Positions 47,008-58,640 of a stretch of DNA of 64,000 bases are shown here, piece after piece. Location of the stretch: assembly GCF_029867415.1 (NCBI RefSeq), contig NC_081181.1, positions 118,235,888 to 118,299,887 on the forward strand, in the 5' to 3' direction. The DNA is from Vicia villosa (taxonomy: Eukaryota > Streptophyta > Magnoliopsida > Fabales > Fabaceae). Made by a program: the position numbers and the translations under genes. The first letter of the stretch is position 1, and each line of letters opens with the position of its first letter. The notes under the pieces were generated by a model. It did not search any database. It worked only from the letters and a program-made list of their open reading frames with translations, and had not been told where the DNA came from.

Positions 47008-48763
47008 ATTTCATAATTTCTTGTGTCATAAAACTTCTCAATGTGTCCTTTTCAGGGATTTGGTGCAAAAAGCTTTGAAAGAAGGAAGGCTACAGTTTGG
47101 AGAAAAGCCAAAGTCATCAATGCAAGTTGATACTGATCCTTTGCAAGTCGAAGAGGGTCACTATACAGAGCTTGCTGATGTGATGATGGTCGAGACTACT
47201 GATGGTTTCGTTAGAAAGCAAAACGGCGCTACTGATGGCAAAGTTTTGAACATGGTTTATCCTGAACCAAAAGAAAGTCTTTTGAAATTCCTTGAGAGAT
47301 GCCACAATAACAACTCTCAAGTTGGATTATGCCCAAGGTGTGATGCTGTTTTCAATGTCGATGCTGCAAACAAAGTGAGGTTCGACCCTCGTCGAGGCAA
47401 GAATCGTCAATTCATGTATACAGGAGAAAACAGTGGTCAAAGGGCTGGAGAATACAGGAAGATGTTTGAAAAACCAAGGACTTTCCGTCCCAAGACGGAT
47501 GTCCCTGAAGACAAATGGGTGAAACCCATTAACTTCAGAGGTAAACGTCCAGAATGGCAGATTCAAGGCGCTGGGACCAATGCTGAAGGCTCTTGGACGG
47601 ATAGTGGATCTAAAAGAAAAGATTACATATCTCCAAACTACAAAGGAAAGAACCCCATGACTCGAACGCAGTGGAGGCGTTACCAAAGAAGCCATAAGAA
47701 TGGACAAGAAGGTTCGAAAATAGTGCAGGCAGGATTTTCTCACTATCAGTCAAAACCTTTTCACAGGAAGTTGACTGAGGAACAGGCTAAAATAGCAAAT
47801 GAAAGATTAGCTGCTGGAATGATACTGGGAAAAAAACTCATCAAAGAACTAGTTGATGATGATGCTCCGGCTCTCAATACGGAGAAAGAGCCTGAATATT
47901 CTCCAATGTCGGACGAAGAAGTCGACGACAACTTTGACATAGAGTCAGATGAGTTGTTGATTGACTGTGGAATCGTCTATGTACTTCCAGCAGAGTTCGA
48001 CAGGGTATCTGAGGTATCTGAGAACGAAGATGGTTTTCTTCCTGACGAGAATGTGGAAGAAACGCCTGTCTGTTACTATGTAATGGAGAAAGGAGTGGTA
48101 GAAGAACAGAAGGCTGTGTTTGAGAGGCCAGGTCAAGGGATGAAGTACCACTTGAAACCCCTATTCATAAGGGCAAAAGTGGATGGGGTACCGATAAACA
48201 AAGTGTTTGTCGATGGTGGAGCTGCCGTGAACCTAATGCCCTACTCCTCCCTCCAGAAAGTGGGAAAGTCTGATAAAGACTTAAGACCCCATAATATGGT
48301 ACTGTCGAATTATGAGGGCAAGACAAGTGGAATACTTGGAGTAATTCAAGTAAAACTAGCTGTTGGTTCGACTGTCAGGTCAACCATCTTCATGGTGATC
48401 GCATCTCAGGCAAATTTTAAATTGCTCCTGGGTCGGGAATGGATCCATGGTATTGGGGCAGTTCCTTCCACCTTACATCAGCGTGTGGCCATTTGGAGAC
48501 CAGATGGTATAGTGGAGAATATTGAAGCTGACCAAAGTTATTACAAAACTGAAAGTGGTCGCAGACACTTCGACCAGCATCTGGCAAATGTAGCTCCTTG
48601 CTACAAAGCAGAAGATGTGTATCCTTCTGATGAAAGTGTGTCTAAGTATCTGAACTTAGACCCAAATTATGGTTTCATTTGGAATAAAGAAGATCCTAAT
48701 GAACCATTGAATCATGAAAGTCCTCCAGAGCAGAGGACAACAGTCAAAGATGATGACCACTGA
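46987..48763 (+). CDS. Tat-element gag C-terminal part and protease
   Basis: Continues gag in the +1 frame from the A8 run: FCKFHNFLCHKTSQCVLFRD is a C/H-rich knuckle-like segment (C, H, H, C). It is followed by a low-complexity basic part and the aspartic protease at about 48170-48450 (VFVDGGAAVNLMPYSSL, with DGGA as active site, and LLLGREWIHGIG). The frame is open back to 46904 but lacks meaning before the A run. It ends TGA 48761-48763. An ATG of the next frame starts eight bases before that stop. Confidence 0.8.
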
Positions 48764-51700
48764 GTCAGAATACCTGGCTCGAATAACGGCGTATTTGGCC
48801 GAAAACAAAGAAAGAACGACTTTAGAAGCCGAACTAGAGAAAAATATGGCTATTGAGGCCATGATAGTAAAAAATGAAAACAATCAAGAAGTCGATCACC
48901 AGGTTGAAAGATTTGATGGAATATTCGATGACGAGCCTTTAGGTTTCGAAATGGATCCAGCAGGATCAGTAAAAAGAATGCAAGCTCAAGATCCCCTGGA
49001 AGAAATCGATCTGGGTGATGGAATCCGTAAAAGGCCTACATATGTAAGCACGAAGCTTGCGGGTGATCTAAAAACCAAGTTGATTCAACTCCTAAGAGAA
49101 TACAAAGATTGTTTTGCTTGGGATTATCATGAGATGCCTGGTTTGGGTCGACAGGTGGTGGAGCATCGACTACCTTTAAACCCAGGTAAAAAACCTATCA
49201 ATCATCTTCCTAGAAGATTTGCGCCAGAGGTTATGGAAAAAATCAAAGTAGAAATTGAAAGATTGCTGAGAAGCAAGTTTATTCGAACTGCGAGGTATGT
49301 CGAATGGTTAGCTAATATAGTGTCTGTCATAAAGAAAAGTGGTAGCCTTCGTATATGCATAGATTTCAGAGATTTAAATAAGGCTACCCCTAAAGATGAA
49401 TATCCCATGCCGGTTGCTGAAATGTTAGTTGACTCCGCAGCCGGGTTTGAATATCTCAGCTTATTAGATGGATATTCAGGTTATAACCAAATTTTTATAG
49501 CTGACGAAGATGTACCTAAGACGGCGTTTCGATGCCCAGGTGCTTTAGGAACTTATGAATGGGTAGTGATGCCCTTTGGTTTAAAAAATGCTGGAGCTAC
49601 ATACCAACGAGCCATGAATTCCATGTTTCATGATTTTATTGACAAGTTTATGCAGGTTTATATTGATGATATTGTAATAAAATCTAACTCTGAAAATGGT
49701 CATTTAGACCATCTTCGACAGTCTTTTGAACGAATGAGAAAATATGGACTCAAAATGAATCCTTTAAAATGTGCTTTTGGTGTACATGCAGGGGATTTCC
49801 TGGGCTTCGTGGTTCACAAGAAAGGCATTGAGATAAACCAAAATAAGACGAAAGCAATCTTGGAGCTAAAGGCGCCAGAAACAAAGAAACAAATCCAGTC
49901 ATTGTTGGGGAAGATTAATTTCTTGAGGAGATTCATCTCAAATCTAAGTGGCAAAACGAAGATATTTTCACCACTTGTGAAGCTCAAGAACCAAGATCAA
50001 TTCAAATGGGAGGAAGAACATCAACAGGCATTCGACCAAATAAAAGCTTATTTAACTAAGCCTCCTATTTTGTTACCCCCCAATAGGAAAAAAAGTATGA
50101 AATTATACATAGCTGCATCAGGCTCGACAATTGGGAGTATGTTAGCCCAAGAAGATGATAATGGCGTCGAAAGAGCTATATATTATCTAAGTCGAACCCT
50201 AGTAGATGCTGAAACTAGGTATAATGATATTGAAAAGTTATGTTTATGCTTGTACTTCTCATGTAATAAACTTAAGCAATATATAAAGCCTGTTGGTGTG
50301 TATGTGTCCTCTCATTTTGATGTTATTAAACATATGTTATCTAAACCAATTTTGCATAGTCGAATTGGTAAGTGGGCCTTAGCGCTAACTGAATTTTCCT
50401 TAACATATGTTCCTTTAAAAGCTATGAAAGGACAAGTTGTGGCTGATTTTATAGTCGACCATGGGTTAGTCGAGTTGTCTGTAAATCAAGTCGAACGAAC
50501 TAACTGGAAACTGTTTTTTGACGGGTCTAGTCACAAAAATGGATCAGGCATTGGAGTCTTGATTATTTCTCCCAAAGGACTCCCAACAAAGTTCCATTAT
50601 AAAATGAAAGAAGTATGCTCTAACAATGAGGTCGAATACGAAGCCTTGATAACTGGTTTGAAGGCCCTAATAGATTTAGGGGCAACACGAGTTGAGATTC
50701 GAGGTGATTCTGAGCTAGTAATTCGACAAATCAAAAAAGAGTATAAATGCATCAAAGAAAATCTAATAACGTATTATGCAATTGTGATACGCTTATTAGA
50801 AAAATTCGAACATGTTGAGATCTTGCATGTACCAAGATCTAACAATTACATTGCCAATGAATTGGCACAAATTGCTTCTGGGTATAGAGTTTCTAAAAAC
50901 AAGTTAGAAGATATGGTCGAGATCAAGAATAAAGAAACCCATGAAGTGTTAGACAAGTTAGGTCAATTGTCGACGTCAAAATTCGAGGGGGTAGGTGATA
51001 ATGTTGAAAGTAAAGATTTGTATGCCTTGGAAATTTTTGCCATCGACAATATGACTGATGCTGATTGGAGAAACCCATTGGTCCGGTACCTAAATAATCC
51101 AGTCGGAGGAACTGATCGAAAGATTAACTACAGAGCTCTAAACTATGTGATATTAGGAAATGATTTATACAAGAAAACAGCTGAAGGTGTGTTGTTGAAA
51201 TGCTTAAGTGAAACTGAAGCATATTTGGTTGTGTCAGAGGTACATAGTGGTGTTTGTGGAGCTCATCAGTCAGGCCATAAGATGAAATGGCTGTTGTTTA
51301 GACAAGGTTTATATTGGCCGACAATGCTAAAAGACTGTATTGAATATGCAAGAGGATGCCAAGAGTGCCAGAAATTTTCAGGCATTCAACATGTTCCAGC
51401 CAGTGAATTGCATGCCATTGTCAAACCTTGGCCTTTTAGAGGATGGGCATTGGATTTAATAGGAGAAATCAAACCTGCATCTTCTAAGCAACAAAGATTC
51501 ATTTTAGTAGGAATAGATTATTTTACTAAATGGATAGAGGCAATCCCACTAGTTAATGCTGATCAAGAAGCAGTGATTAGTTTCATACAAAAACACATTA
51601 TCTACAGATATGGGATTCCAGAAACTATTACTACTGATCAAGGATCAGTTTTTGTTGGTCGAAAGATGCAAGCTTTTGCAGCAGAGACAAGATTTAAATT

Positions 51701-52331
51701 GCTAACATCCACTCCATATTACGCTCAGGCCAATGGTCAGGTCGAAGCTGCTAATAAAGTTATTATAAATTTGATAAAGAAGCATGTGGGGAAAAAGCCA
51801 AGAAATTGGCATCAAACACTCGACCAAATCCTTTGGGCTTGTCGGACGTCACCAAAGGAAGCAATAAAGACTACCCCATTTCGTTTGACATTTGGGCATG
51901 ATGCCGTATTGCCTGCAGAAATTCATCTACAATCGGCTAGGATTCAACGACAAAACAGTATTTCGTCTGACGAATACTGGAATATGATGCTAGATGAATT
52001 AGTAGAATTAGACGAAGAACGATTAATAGCGGTGGATAGGTTAATAAGACAAAAGGAAAAAGTGGCGAAAGCTTACAACAAGAAAGTCAAAGAGAAAACA
52101 TTCATGGTAGGTAATTATGTATGGAAAGTTATTTTACCCATGGATCAAAGGAATAAGTTATTAGGTAAATGGTCCCCAAGTTGGGAAGGACCTTTTAAAA
52201 TTCTGCAAGTATTTTCAAACAACGCATATGAAATTGAAGAATTAAATTCAGATGGTCGAATTTTGAGGGTGAATGGTAAATATTTGAAAAAATATAAACC
52301 TACACTTCAAGAAATACGCATAATAGACTGA
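48753..52331 (+). CDS. Tat-element pol: RT, RNase H, second RNase H, integrase
   Basis: From ATG 48753, overlapping the protease stop by 11 bases, 1,192 residues with no interruptions; the frame is also open back to 48714. Reverse transcriptase has CIDFRDLNKATPKDEYPMP, VVMPFGLKNAGATYQRAMN and VYIDDIVIKS at about 49660. The connection RNase H follows. A second, archaeal-type RNase H begins with KLFFDGSSHKNGSGIGVLI at about 50512 and contains NNEVEYEALI and GDSELVIRQI. Integrase has the H-H-C-C finger (H, H, CQEC) at about 51240-51375 and catalytic ALDLIGEI, TTDQGSVF and ANGQVEAANK. It ends at TGA 52329-52331. The tandem RNase H pair is diagnostic for Tat. Confidence 0.92.
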   Translation: MTTESEYLARITAYLAENKERTTLEAELEKNMAIEAMIVKNENNQEVDHQVERFDGIFDDEPLGFEMDPAGSVKRMQAQDPLEEIDLGDGIRKRPTYVSTKLAGDLKTKLIQLLREYKDCFAWDYHEMPGLGRQVVEHRLPLNPGKKPINHLPRRFAPEVMEKIKVEIERLLRSKFIRTARYVEWLANIVSVIKKSGSLRICIDFRDLNKATPKDEYPMPVAEMLVDSAAGFEYLSLLDGYSGYNQIFIADEDVPKTAFRCPGALGTYEWVVMPFGLKNAGATYQRAMNSMFHDFIDKFMQVYIDDIVIKSNSENGHLDHLRQSFERMRKYGLKMNPLKCAFGVHAGDFLGFVVHKKGIEINQNKTKAILELKAPETKKQIQSLLGKINFLRRFISNLSGKTKIFSPLVKLKNQDQFKWEEEHQQAFDQIKAYLTKPPILLPPNRKKSMKLYIAASGSTIGSMLAQEDDNGVERAIYYLSRTLVDAETRYNDIEKLCLCLYFSCNKLKQYIKPVGVYVSSHFDVIKHMLSKPILHSRIGKWALALTEFSLTYVPLKAMKGQVVADFIVDHGLVELSVNQVERTNWKLFFDGSSHKNGSGIGVLIISPKGLPTKFHYKMKEVCSNNEVEYEALITGLKALIDLGATRVEIRGDSELVIRQIKKEYKCIKENLITYYAIVIRLLEKFEHVEILHVPRSNNYIANELAQIASGYRVSKNKLEDMVEIKNKETHEVLDKLGQLSTSKFEGVGDNVESKDLYALEIFAIDNMTDADWRNPLVRYLNNPVGGTDRKINYRALNYVILGNDLYKKTAEGVLLKCLSETEAYLVVSEVHSGVCGAHQSGHKMKWLLFRQGLYWPTMLKDCIEYARGCQECQKFSGIQHVPASELHAIVKPWPFRGWALDLIGEIKPASSKQQRFILVGIDYFTKWIEAIPLVNADQEAVISFIQKHIIYRYGIPETITTDQGSVFVGRKMQAFAAETRFKLLTSTPYYAQANGQVEAANKVIINLIKKHVGKKPRNWHQTLDQILWACRTSPKEAIKTTPFRLTFGHDAVLPAEIHLQSARIQRQNSISSDEYWNMMLDELVELDEERLIAVDRLIRQKEKVAKAYNKKVKEKTFMVGNYVWKVILPMDQRNKLLGKWSPSWEGPFKILQVFSNNAYEIEELNSDGRILRVNGKYLKKYKPTLQEIRIID

Positions 52332-52455
52332 AGCTGAAATATTAGATTAAAGATGGCTATAAAAATAGCCAACTATTACAAAAATAATCATAAAGAAGCA
52401 GAGGGATCGAAGAATACAAAAGAAAAAAAAACCAAAGCCACTAAAGTATCCAATA

Positions 52456-53187
52456 TTAGTTAACCCTTCGGTCGATGTCTTCCAAGGATAATAGAGGCAG
52501 ACTTTCGGCTTCGAACATATTCATACGTCCAGTCTTGCGCATTTTCCTCACCACACCTTGCCTGAGGAATAGGTAAGATAAGAATCTTCCATAAGGAAGA
52601 CAAGTCACCATTCCTTGACGTAAGGCAGTCAAAGAGACAGCTTCCACAAGTTGCTTAAAAATCAATATAGGAAAGTTGATTTTCTTCCCCTGAAGGGCAC
52701 AGAATATGAATTCCAAGTCTTCCACCATGATGCTATTTTCATCATGGTTGCATGGACGAAAGTTGCCCACCAAAAGTTGGTGCCAAATTTTGATTACTTT
52801 GGCACAAAAGGGGTCATTGTCCATGAGATCCCTTAACATATTAGAAGTGTTCATGTTGAAAATATTGTCACCAAAAGTTTCACCAGTATTACCGCATTTC
52901 AACAAATCAGAGATTGTTGAGGGAGTGATGATGACATGAGCCCCTCGAATGTTGGAGGTTATAGTAGTCCTCCCTTCTGGATCTATGCGCAAAGATGCAA
53001 ACCTCCAAAATTCAGTCAGCATGCAGGGATAGATGTTACCATCTAAAATTTCAGGATAAAACTCAAGTCCCTGACCAGCATAAAGAGCACGAACATTGAT
53101 GTGGTTCGCATCAAACTCTTCTTCAGAAAGTTTAAATTCTTTCTTGATGCAGGATCTTATGTGGGCGTTTGTTAAAGGTTGTGCCAT
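52456..53187 (-). CDS. Antisense ORF of Tat element
   Basis: 243 codons on the strand opposite gag-pol, between pol and the 3' LTR, ATG at 53187. The protein (MAQPLTNAHIRSCIKKEF at the start, then GLEFYPEILDGNIYPCMLTE, LQGKKINFPILIFKQLVEAV, and a basic C-terminus) resembles what I recall of the conserved antisense proteins of Tat elements (Grande gene 23 / plant transposon protein type), whose function is unknown. It is open despite sitting in a non-essential place, which argues for selection. A TATA-like box lies 83 bp upstream. It may be a separate gene of the element or a regulator of it. Confidence 0.75.
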   Translation of the reverse strand: MAQPLTNAHIRSCIKKEFKLSEEEFDANHINVRALYAGQGLEFYPEILDGNIYPCMLTEFWRFASLRIDPEGRTTITSNIRGAHVIITPSTISDLLKCGNTGETFGDNIFNMNTSNMLRDLMDNDPFCAKVIKIWHQLLVGNFRPCNHDENSIMVEDLEFIFCALQGKKINFPILIFKQLVEAVSLTALRQGMVTCLPYGRFLSYLFLRQGVVRKMRKTGRMNMFEAESLPLLSLEDIDRRVN

Positions 53188-53269
53188 GGTTTGAAGACAA
53201 AGATTGAAGGATGAAAATGTTTAAGATGTTGTGCGTAGGGAAATGCAAAAGGAAATGGAAGGAATGAGG

Positions 53270-53281
53270 CTATATATATAG
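53270..53281 (-). promoter_or_regulatory. Possible TATA box of antisense ORF
   Basis: ctatatatatag reads as a TATA box on both strands and lies 83 bp before the antisense ATG, giving a leader of about 50 bp. Confidence 0.5.
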
Positions 53282-53535
53282 AGAATATGTAGTTACTTCA
53301 GCAAGACAAACGTGGGAAAGGAAGTTAGAAAATCAAAGGTCGTATTAAATATCTTGGAAACTGACACAAGCAAGTTGGGAACAGGTAAACAGCCCACTAC
53401 CTAGTGTTTAGGTAATAATTAGTGCCTGGGAAAATGTAATGTAATCATGGCGTAATGGGAATTAAGGAAGTCGAAACCTGAAAAGGAAATGAAACACCAT
53501 CTTCCTCTTTCCTAAAGTCAGTCGAAAGAAGTCGC

Positions 53536-53548
53536 TTGGGGGGCAATT
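53536..53548 (+). promoter_or_regulatory. Polypurine tract region of Tat element
   Basis: The run ttggggggcaatt sits immediately before the 3' LTR start. Confidence 0.55.
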
Positions 53549-54320
53549 TGTTACCCTAGGATTTCGACTTACCAATAAATGGGCAACTGGGGCTTAAAAT
53601 TGGTAATTGGGCCTCAATTTGGTAAAAAGGCCCTAAATTGGTAATTGGGCCTCAATTAAATAACTACATTGCCATTTGGGTCGCAGTGGTTCGACTAGAA
53701 AGATTATTAGAGGCTTCAGCGTTCGACCAAAAGTATGTGAAGACTTAAGAATTTTGTTGCAGAAACTGAAGTGGAAGTCGAGAGGCATTAGAAGTTAAAA
53801 GGAGACGGTTTTCAGCAGTTACAAGAGACGCGTGGAGGTCTCACAATTGAAGATCTTGCATGCCGAAGACACGTGTTGACTGATCATCAGTCAACCGTTA
53901 TTAGTAGTTATTTTATTTTACTATTTAAGCAAGTTCAATAGGAACAAAGTTCAATAGGAACAGTTTAGGGGTCCTCATTTTCTACATAAACACAAGTAAA
54001 CTCAAATCTCTGTGCAAAAATGAGTAAAGAGTGCAACTTTGGAATGTACGTATGCGTACCAGTTTAATTAATGCAATCATTTTACGTTATATTTCATATT
54101 TCAGTGCACATTTACTGCTTTTTTTATTGCTTTGATTTACTTTAAAGCCTTTAATTTCAGTGTTTACTTTTACTTTAAAGTCACTATTGCATTCAATACA
54201 AACCAGATACACATAATATAACAAAATAAAGCAATTAGTCCTGGAGTATTCTAGTTGATTCCGCAAAAGTAACCTTTAAAAAGGAAACTAGCGCTTGTTT
54301 ACCATTTTTCTGGGTAAACA
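53549..54320 (+). repeat. 3' LTR of Tat element (772 bp)
   Basis: About 97% identical to the 5' LTR by eye. The 16-bp length difference is explained by a 32-bp loss and a 16-bp tandem gain (aagttcaataggaaca). Confidence 0.93.
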
Positions 54321-55319
54321 GCGTTCCCCCGAATCGGGGGGATTCGGAGTGGAGAGGAGGGGATATGAGTTTTAATATTTATGTAATTAATAGATTTATT
54401 AAAATATCCTCAGTTTTATTTTATCATTTTAAAAATATTATTTTCTTTCATGTTCCTACTTTTCTTTTTGTGGTTTTTCTCTATTGCTTCCCTCAACTTA
54501 TTATAATTATTCTTCATCTTCAAAATTTTTTTTATTTAATAAAATTTATAATTACTATAATTTTGTTTTTTATTATAATTTATTTTATATATTCAAAAGT
54601 TGTTATCAACGCATAGTTTATTTTGTGTCGAGAGTTATAATACGAATTAAGTGTACTCAATTTTTTTAATATTATGCGATAAGTTATGAGTTTTTAATCA
54701 CTCCGTTATACAAAAATTATTTCCTAGAAAATATTTATGAAATTTTTATAATTGAATATCATATCACTTATATACAATTACAAGGATAAAATTGTAAATT
54801 ATAATTAAAATCACTCCCCTCCCTTCGTGAACCAAACATATTTTTAAACAAAATCCCTTCCCTCCCCTCCCCTCGTTTGAACCAAACATATATAATTACA
54901 AAAAATCCCTCCCCTCCCCTTCCCTTCCCTCCATTAAATTCCCTCCCCTCCCCCTCATTTGAACCAAACATACAAGTACTTCATGATATCTATTATTAAA
55001 AAGATTGTTTTAATAAATGAGACTTATTTTATCTTTGAAATCAATTTAATTAATTATTTTCTTTAAAAGATACGAAAGGAGGGAATAAATAAATAACAGC
55101 ATTCTATACTTAAATAGTAATAAGTGGTCATGGTGATTTGATTTAATTCATCTTTAAATTCAGCAAATATAATGAATCTAGAAGTAGAACACATGTGAAA
55201 GCCAAGATAGTTAATACTGAGTTTGCCCAAGTCTCCAATAATAAAAATATTTTTAAAACAAAAAAAAAAAAGAAAAAGAAAAATAAGCCAACAACAAACT
55301 ATGTGAACCATGAGAAACT

Positions 55320-55600
55320 ATTGGAAGATGCTACAGTTCTACTAAAAATGTCCTTCAATCTTTTAAAATTTACAAAATAAAAAGGATTGTTTTGCCTTCT
55401 ATTATCTACTATCTAGCTATTATTGAAAGATGTCACAATTCTACCAAAAATGTTATTCACTCTTTTAAAATTTACAAAATAAAGAGTTATTTTGTCTTCT
55501 ACTATCTAGCTATTATTGGAAGATGCCGTCATTCTACCAAAAATGTCCTCCACTCTTTCAAAATTTACAAAGTAAAAACGGTTGTTTTGTCTTTTCATAA
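55320..55600. repeat. Tandem repeat, about 93-102 bp, three copies
   Basis: Units beginning ggaagatg at 55323, 55425 and 55518. Each contains ttctaccaaaaatgt, a cttttaaaatttacaaa core and ttgttttgtcttctactatc or close variants. Confidence 0.82.
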
Positions 55601-57454
55601 TCAAGCAAATATTCTAACATTTCAAACAAATGTCCAAACACCACATTTATTGACCATTGAGTTATTCTTTGTCTCACTTTTACTTCACATGTTTCACTCT
55701 TCTCTCTCTCTCTCTCTCTCTAATATTTTCACTTTCATTTTAATATTTTCTCCCTCAATTTTCTTTTTCCCTTTTTATTTTTCTCAACATAAATTAATAA
55801 GTTGAATCTTTTTTAATTGAACAAAGAGGAACACGTAAAAATTTACTCAACCGAAAACATAATTATTTTATGATTATTTAAAAATTATTCCCAATTATTA
55901 AAAAAACATTTTCAAATGTCAAAAATTCTACTTTACAGACAGATCACAATCAGCAAAATACATTTTTTATTTTAATTAACAATTATCTTTATTTGGGACA
56001 TGAAATTTTTATTTTCAAATGTTAAATTTCTATTTGTATTACGGGCACTATCAACACGGTACCTATTTTATTTTAAATAATATTTCTATATAAATACACA
56101 AATGAATGTCAATTCTATATATATATCCATTGCTACACAAGATCATTATTTAGCTTTGTTATGATTTTTACAATATCTATCTCAAAATCATATTACATCT
56201 TGCTCATTATAAATTTGCACTTGTCTTTAATGGTATGAGACATAACAAGTTAGATCCCAGCAACATAACATGTATAAATGTTCATTTGCACTTGATAAAG
56301 TGAGGCTTATACAAAGATCTAACAATAGTGAGAATCTCTCATGTGGTTTGAGGGGACTAGATGTACCCTTGGTTGATAAGAGGAACTAATATACAACTTT
56401 GTGTTCTTTACTTTTCTGCATTTAAATTCTACATTTTACTTCATAAGTTCATCAACATATTTCTAGAAAAATAAGAACTTAAGAACATGTCTAAAATAAC
56501 CGAAAAAGTCTTAGGCGCACTCTCAATACTTACAGTCTAAAAATGGTTTGGTGGAGGAATTGATGAACAAAGGAGATGATGGTGTTTCCCTTACTAGGAA
56601 GGAGGTGGAAGGCGTAGGAAAAAGTGCCAGGGCTTCAGAAAACAATATGGTGATTGGTCAGTAGGCATAGTGTAAAGTTCTGTCTTACTCTATCAACTTA
56701 TAAGTTCCTAGGATTAAGGTTAGTAAGTCTTTTCATAGGTGTACTCTTAGCAGCAAGACCGAGTCAACGAATAAAAGGGATAAACTTATTTCTTTCGAAA
56801 ATGTGAGTAATGGACCTTCGAGGGGCGAGCCAATTATTAGGTCTTTGAATTTGTTGTCTAAACAAGAGGGTGAATCCTACTGGGCCCAACAAATAGATTC
56901 TACTCATGCCCAATTTGGAACACTAAAAGCATAATTATTTTGCTAAATTCTACTTCTTTGGGTCAGTTAAATCTTGTAATTAAATCTTAGAATCATCAAG
57001 CCCAGGTCTTTGTGAAGACTAGGAAAATAAAGAGTGTATCCTCCTTACTAGATGCAAAAGGGATTGAAGTTGCTCAAGAATCTTATTTCTCAATACTCCG
57101 CCCTTCATACTCACGAATTTAGACGGAGACGGTAGGTGAATGAATAATTTATTCTTTTATTTGCAAGATTGTTGGATGAGTGTCATACTCCCTCACTTTT
57201 GTGTGTTTTTCATCCTTTAATGAGTTTTTGTTAGGTGTGGTTCATGATTGAGCTTGTATTATTTTAGAATGTTTGGTATGATTTTTATACTAAAGATTCG
57301 TTTCGTTTACATGTTGTCGTTGTAGGTAAGTATTTACTTTGTTTGTATGTTTTTGTGTTGAACCATACATTTGTTTTTGGTTTTTGAAACTTGTTGATTC
57401 GTGATTCTTTGGATTATTAATTTTGATTCTTTGAGTTAATTGATTATTGTTTGA
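55601..57454. other. Long spacer, no gene recognised
   Basis: AT-rich, with a (TC)n run at 55701-55721 and tatatata at 56118. The stretch 56519-56935 has higher GC and short open phrases (KEVEGVGKSARASENNM) and could be an old LINE piece, but I cannot support that. Confidence 0.4.
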
Positions 57455-57483
57455 TGACAAAAAAGTTTAAGTTGGGGAGAGTT

Positions 57484-58640
57484 TGATAAGTACCAAATTG
57501 TAGTTATATTTGTATATAGTTTTGTGGCACTTATCGTCTCTTTTTCCTCAACTTGTGCGTGAATTCGCACGTTTTCGTTGTATTTGTATATATTACGTAT
57601 TCTTTGAGTTTTCGATTCATTTTTCTACCGTTTGATAGTTTCTATGTATTTTTGTAGGTATTGATGCGTATTTGGAGCATGAGAAACAAGGTGTCGAAGA
57701 CACGACTTCAAACGCGTGATTTTTGGAAGAAAATATGTGCTGCAGAAGGGGCTAAGCACGGTATATCCCGCTTGGTATGCTCTGTGAGCTGAAAAACAGA
57801 AGTTGGCAGAATTGAGCTCGCTTAGCGCGCTTTTAAGGTGGTTTGATCTTAAGTGAGAGCCCTCTTAGCGCAGTCTGCAAAATTTGTGTTTATATTTTCA
57901 TTTCAAGACATTTCTAGGGTTATGGTTTTGGGGGTTTTGTGTCCCAAGTCCTTCAATTTTAGTCTTAGGTTAGGATTAGCTTAGAAAACAACACTGGATC
58001 ATGCACTTGGATGATCGGAGGTTGATTCTTCATTAATCGTAACCGACAACCCGTGAGATGTTTGGTTTATTTCTTCTCTACCTTGTGTATTTCTTTTGTG
58101 TTGAGCTTGTTTGTGTATTTGTTCTAAACATATATATATTTATCGCTCATGGCGTTGTATACAATGTGCTTTACAAATCGTTATTATTATCTTCCTTAAT
58201 CTTCTTGCATTCTATTTTTGGATTTGTGTTGCTAGAGAGATGTATGTCATGGATTCTAGTTAAGGATAGATATCTGTTAGTTTATAGACTCTAGAGATAG
58301 ATTTAAATCTAACAATCACTTGTGTGTTAAAGCTTAATGCTTTCGTGTTTGAGTTGTGCACAAGAGATCGCTGACGCGATAATACAAATGTTTAAAATCA
58401 ACTATGTATTAGAGATAACCTCGGTTGTGATACGTCTCGTAGATGCTTCAGAGATGAACACCAATGTGAGAGACACGAGATGGTAATGATGAGTATTGTA
58501 AGTTGAGTGCAACTGATCGATAGGTTTAAGTTTGTGACAAGTAGTGTACATTCATGTCTGATAAGTTATTCTCTTCGAAGAATGTCTTTGTTTTCTGTTC
58601 ATATGTTTTATTTTCCTCTTTTACTTTTAATCCATTTAAA
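57484..58640 (+). repeat. Athila-like LTR remnant
   Basis: A polypurine tract (aagttggggagagttt, 57468-57483) is followed by TGATAAGTACCAAATT, the end pattern of internal region and 3' LTR in legume Athila-type elements as I recall it. Typical LTR content follows, including ggctaagcac and cttagcgcgc motifs. The right end is not found; recognisable LTR-like sequence fades near 58640. No coding region remains. Confidence 0.45.

Larger units (their letters stand above)
44467..54320 (+). mobile_element. Near-complete Tat-lineage Ty3/gypsy element
   Basis: 9,854 bp with 5-bp duplication GCGTT (44462-44466 and 54321-54325). Order: LTR, priming site, gag, protease, RT, RNase H, archaeal-type second RNase H, integrase, antisense ORF, polypurine tract, LTR. 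The second RNase H and the antisense ORF are features of the Tat lineage (Retand/Grande relatives). The coding parts lie in three successive frames, each shifted by +1, with no other interruptions. Confidence 0.92.
44331..54975. mobile_element. Foldback DNA element split by the Tat element
   Basis: Left part 44331-44466 begins gagtgtgtttggttcgagg and is rich in ggggagggg. Right part 54321-54975 ends with repeated cccctcccctc and gaaccaaacata blocks, the reverse complement of the left end (gtttggttc). The two halves join exactly at the 5-bp duplication GCGTT around the Tat retrotransposon. The restored element would be about 0.8 kb with subterminal repeats, hAT-MITE-like. Its own target duplication is unclear. 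Confidence 0.65.

Noticed and set aside
54365..54616. Plus-strand hydrophobic 83-codon frame
   Set aside because: AT-rich Phe/Ile/Tyr translation inside the foldback element, with no recognisable domain.
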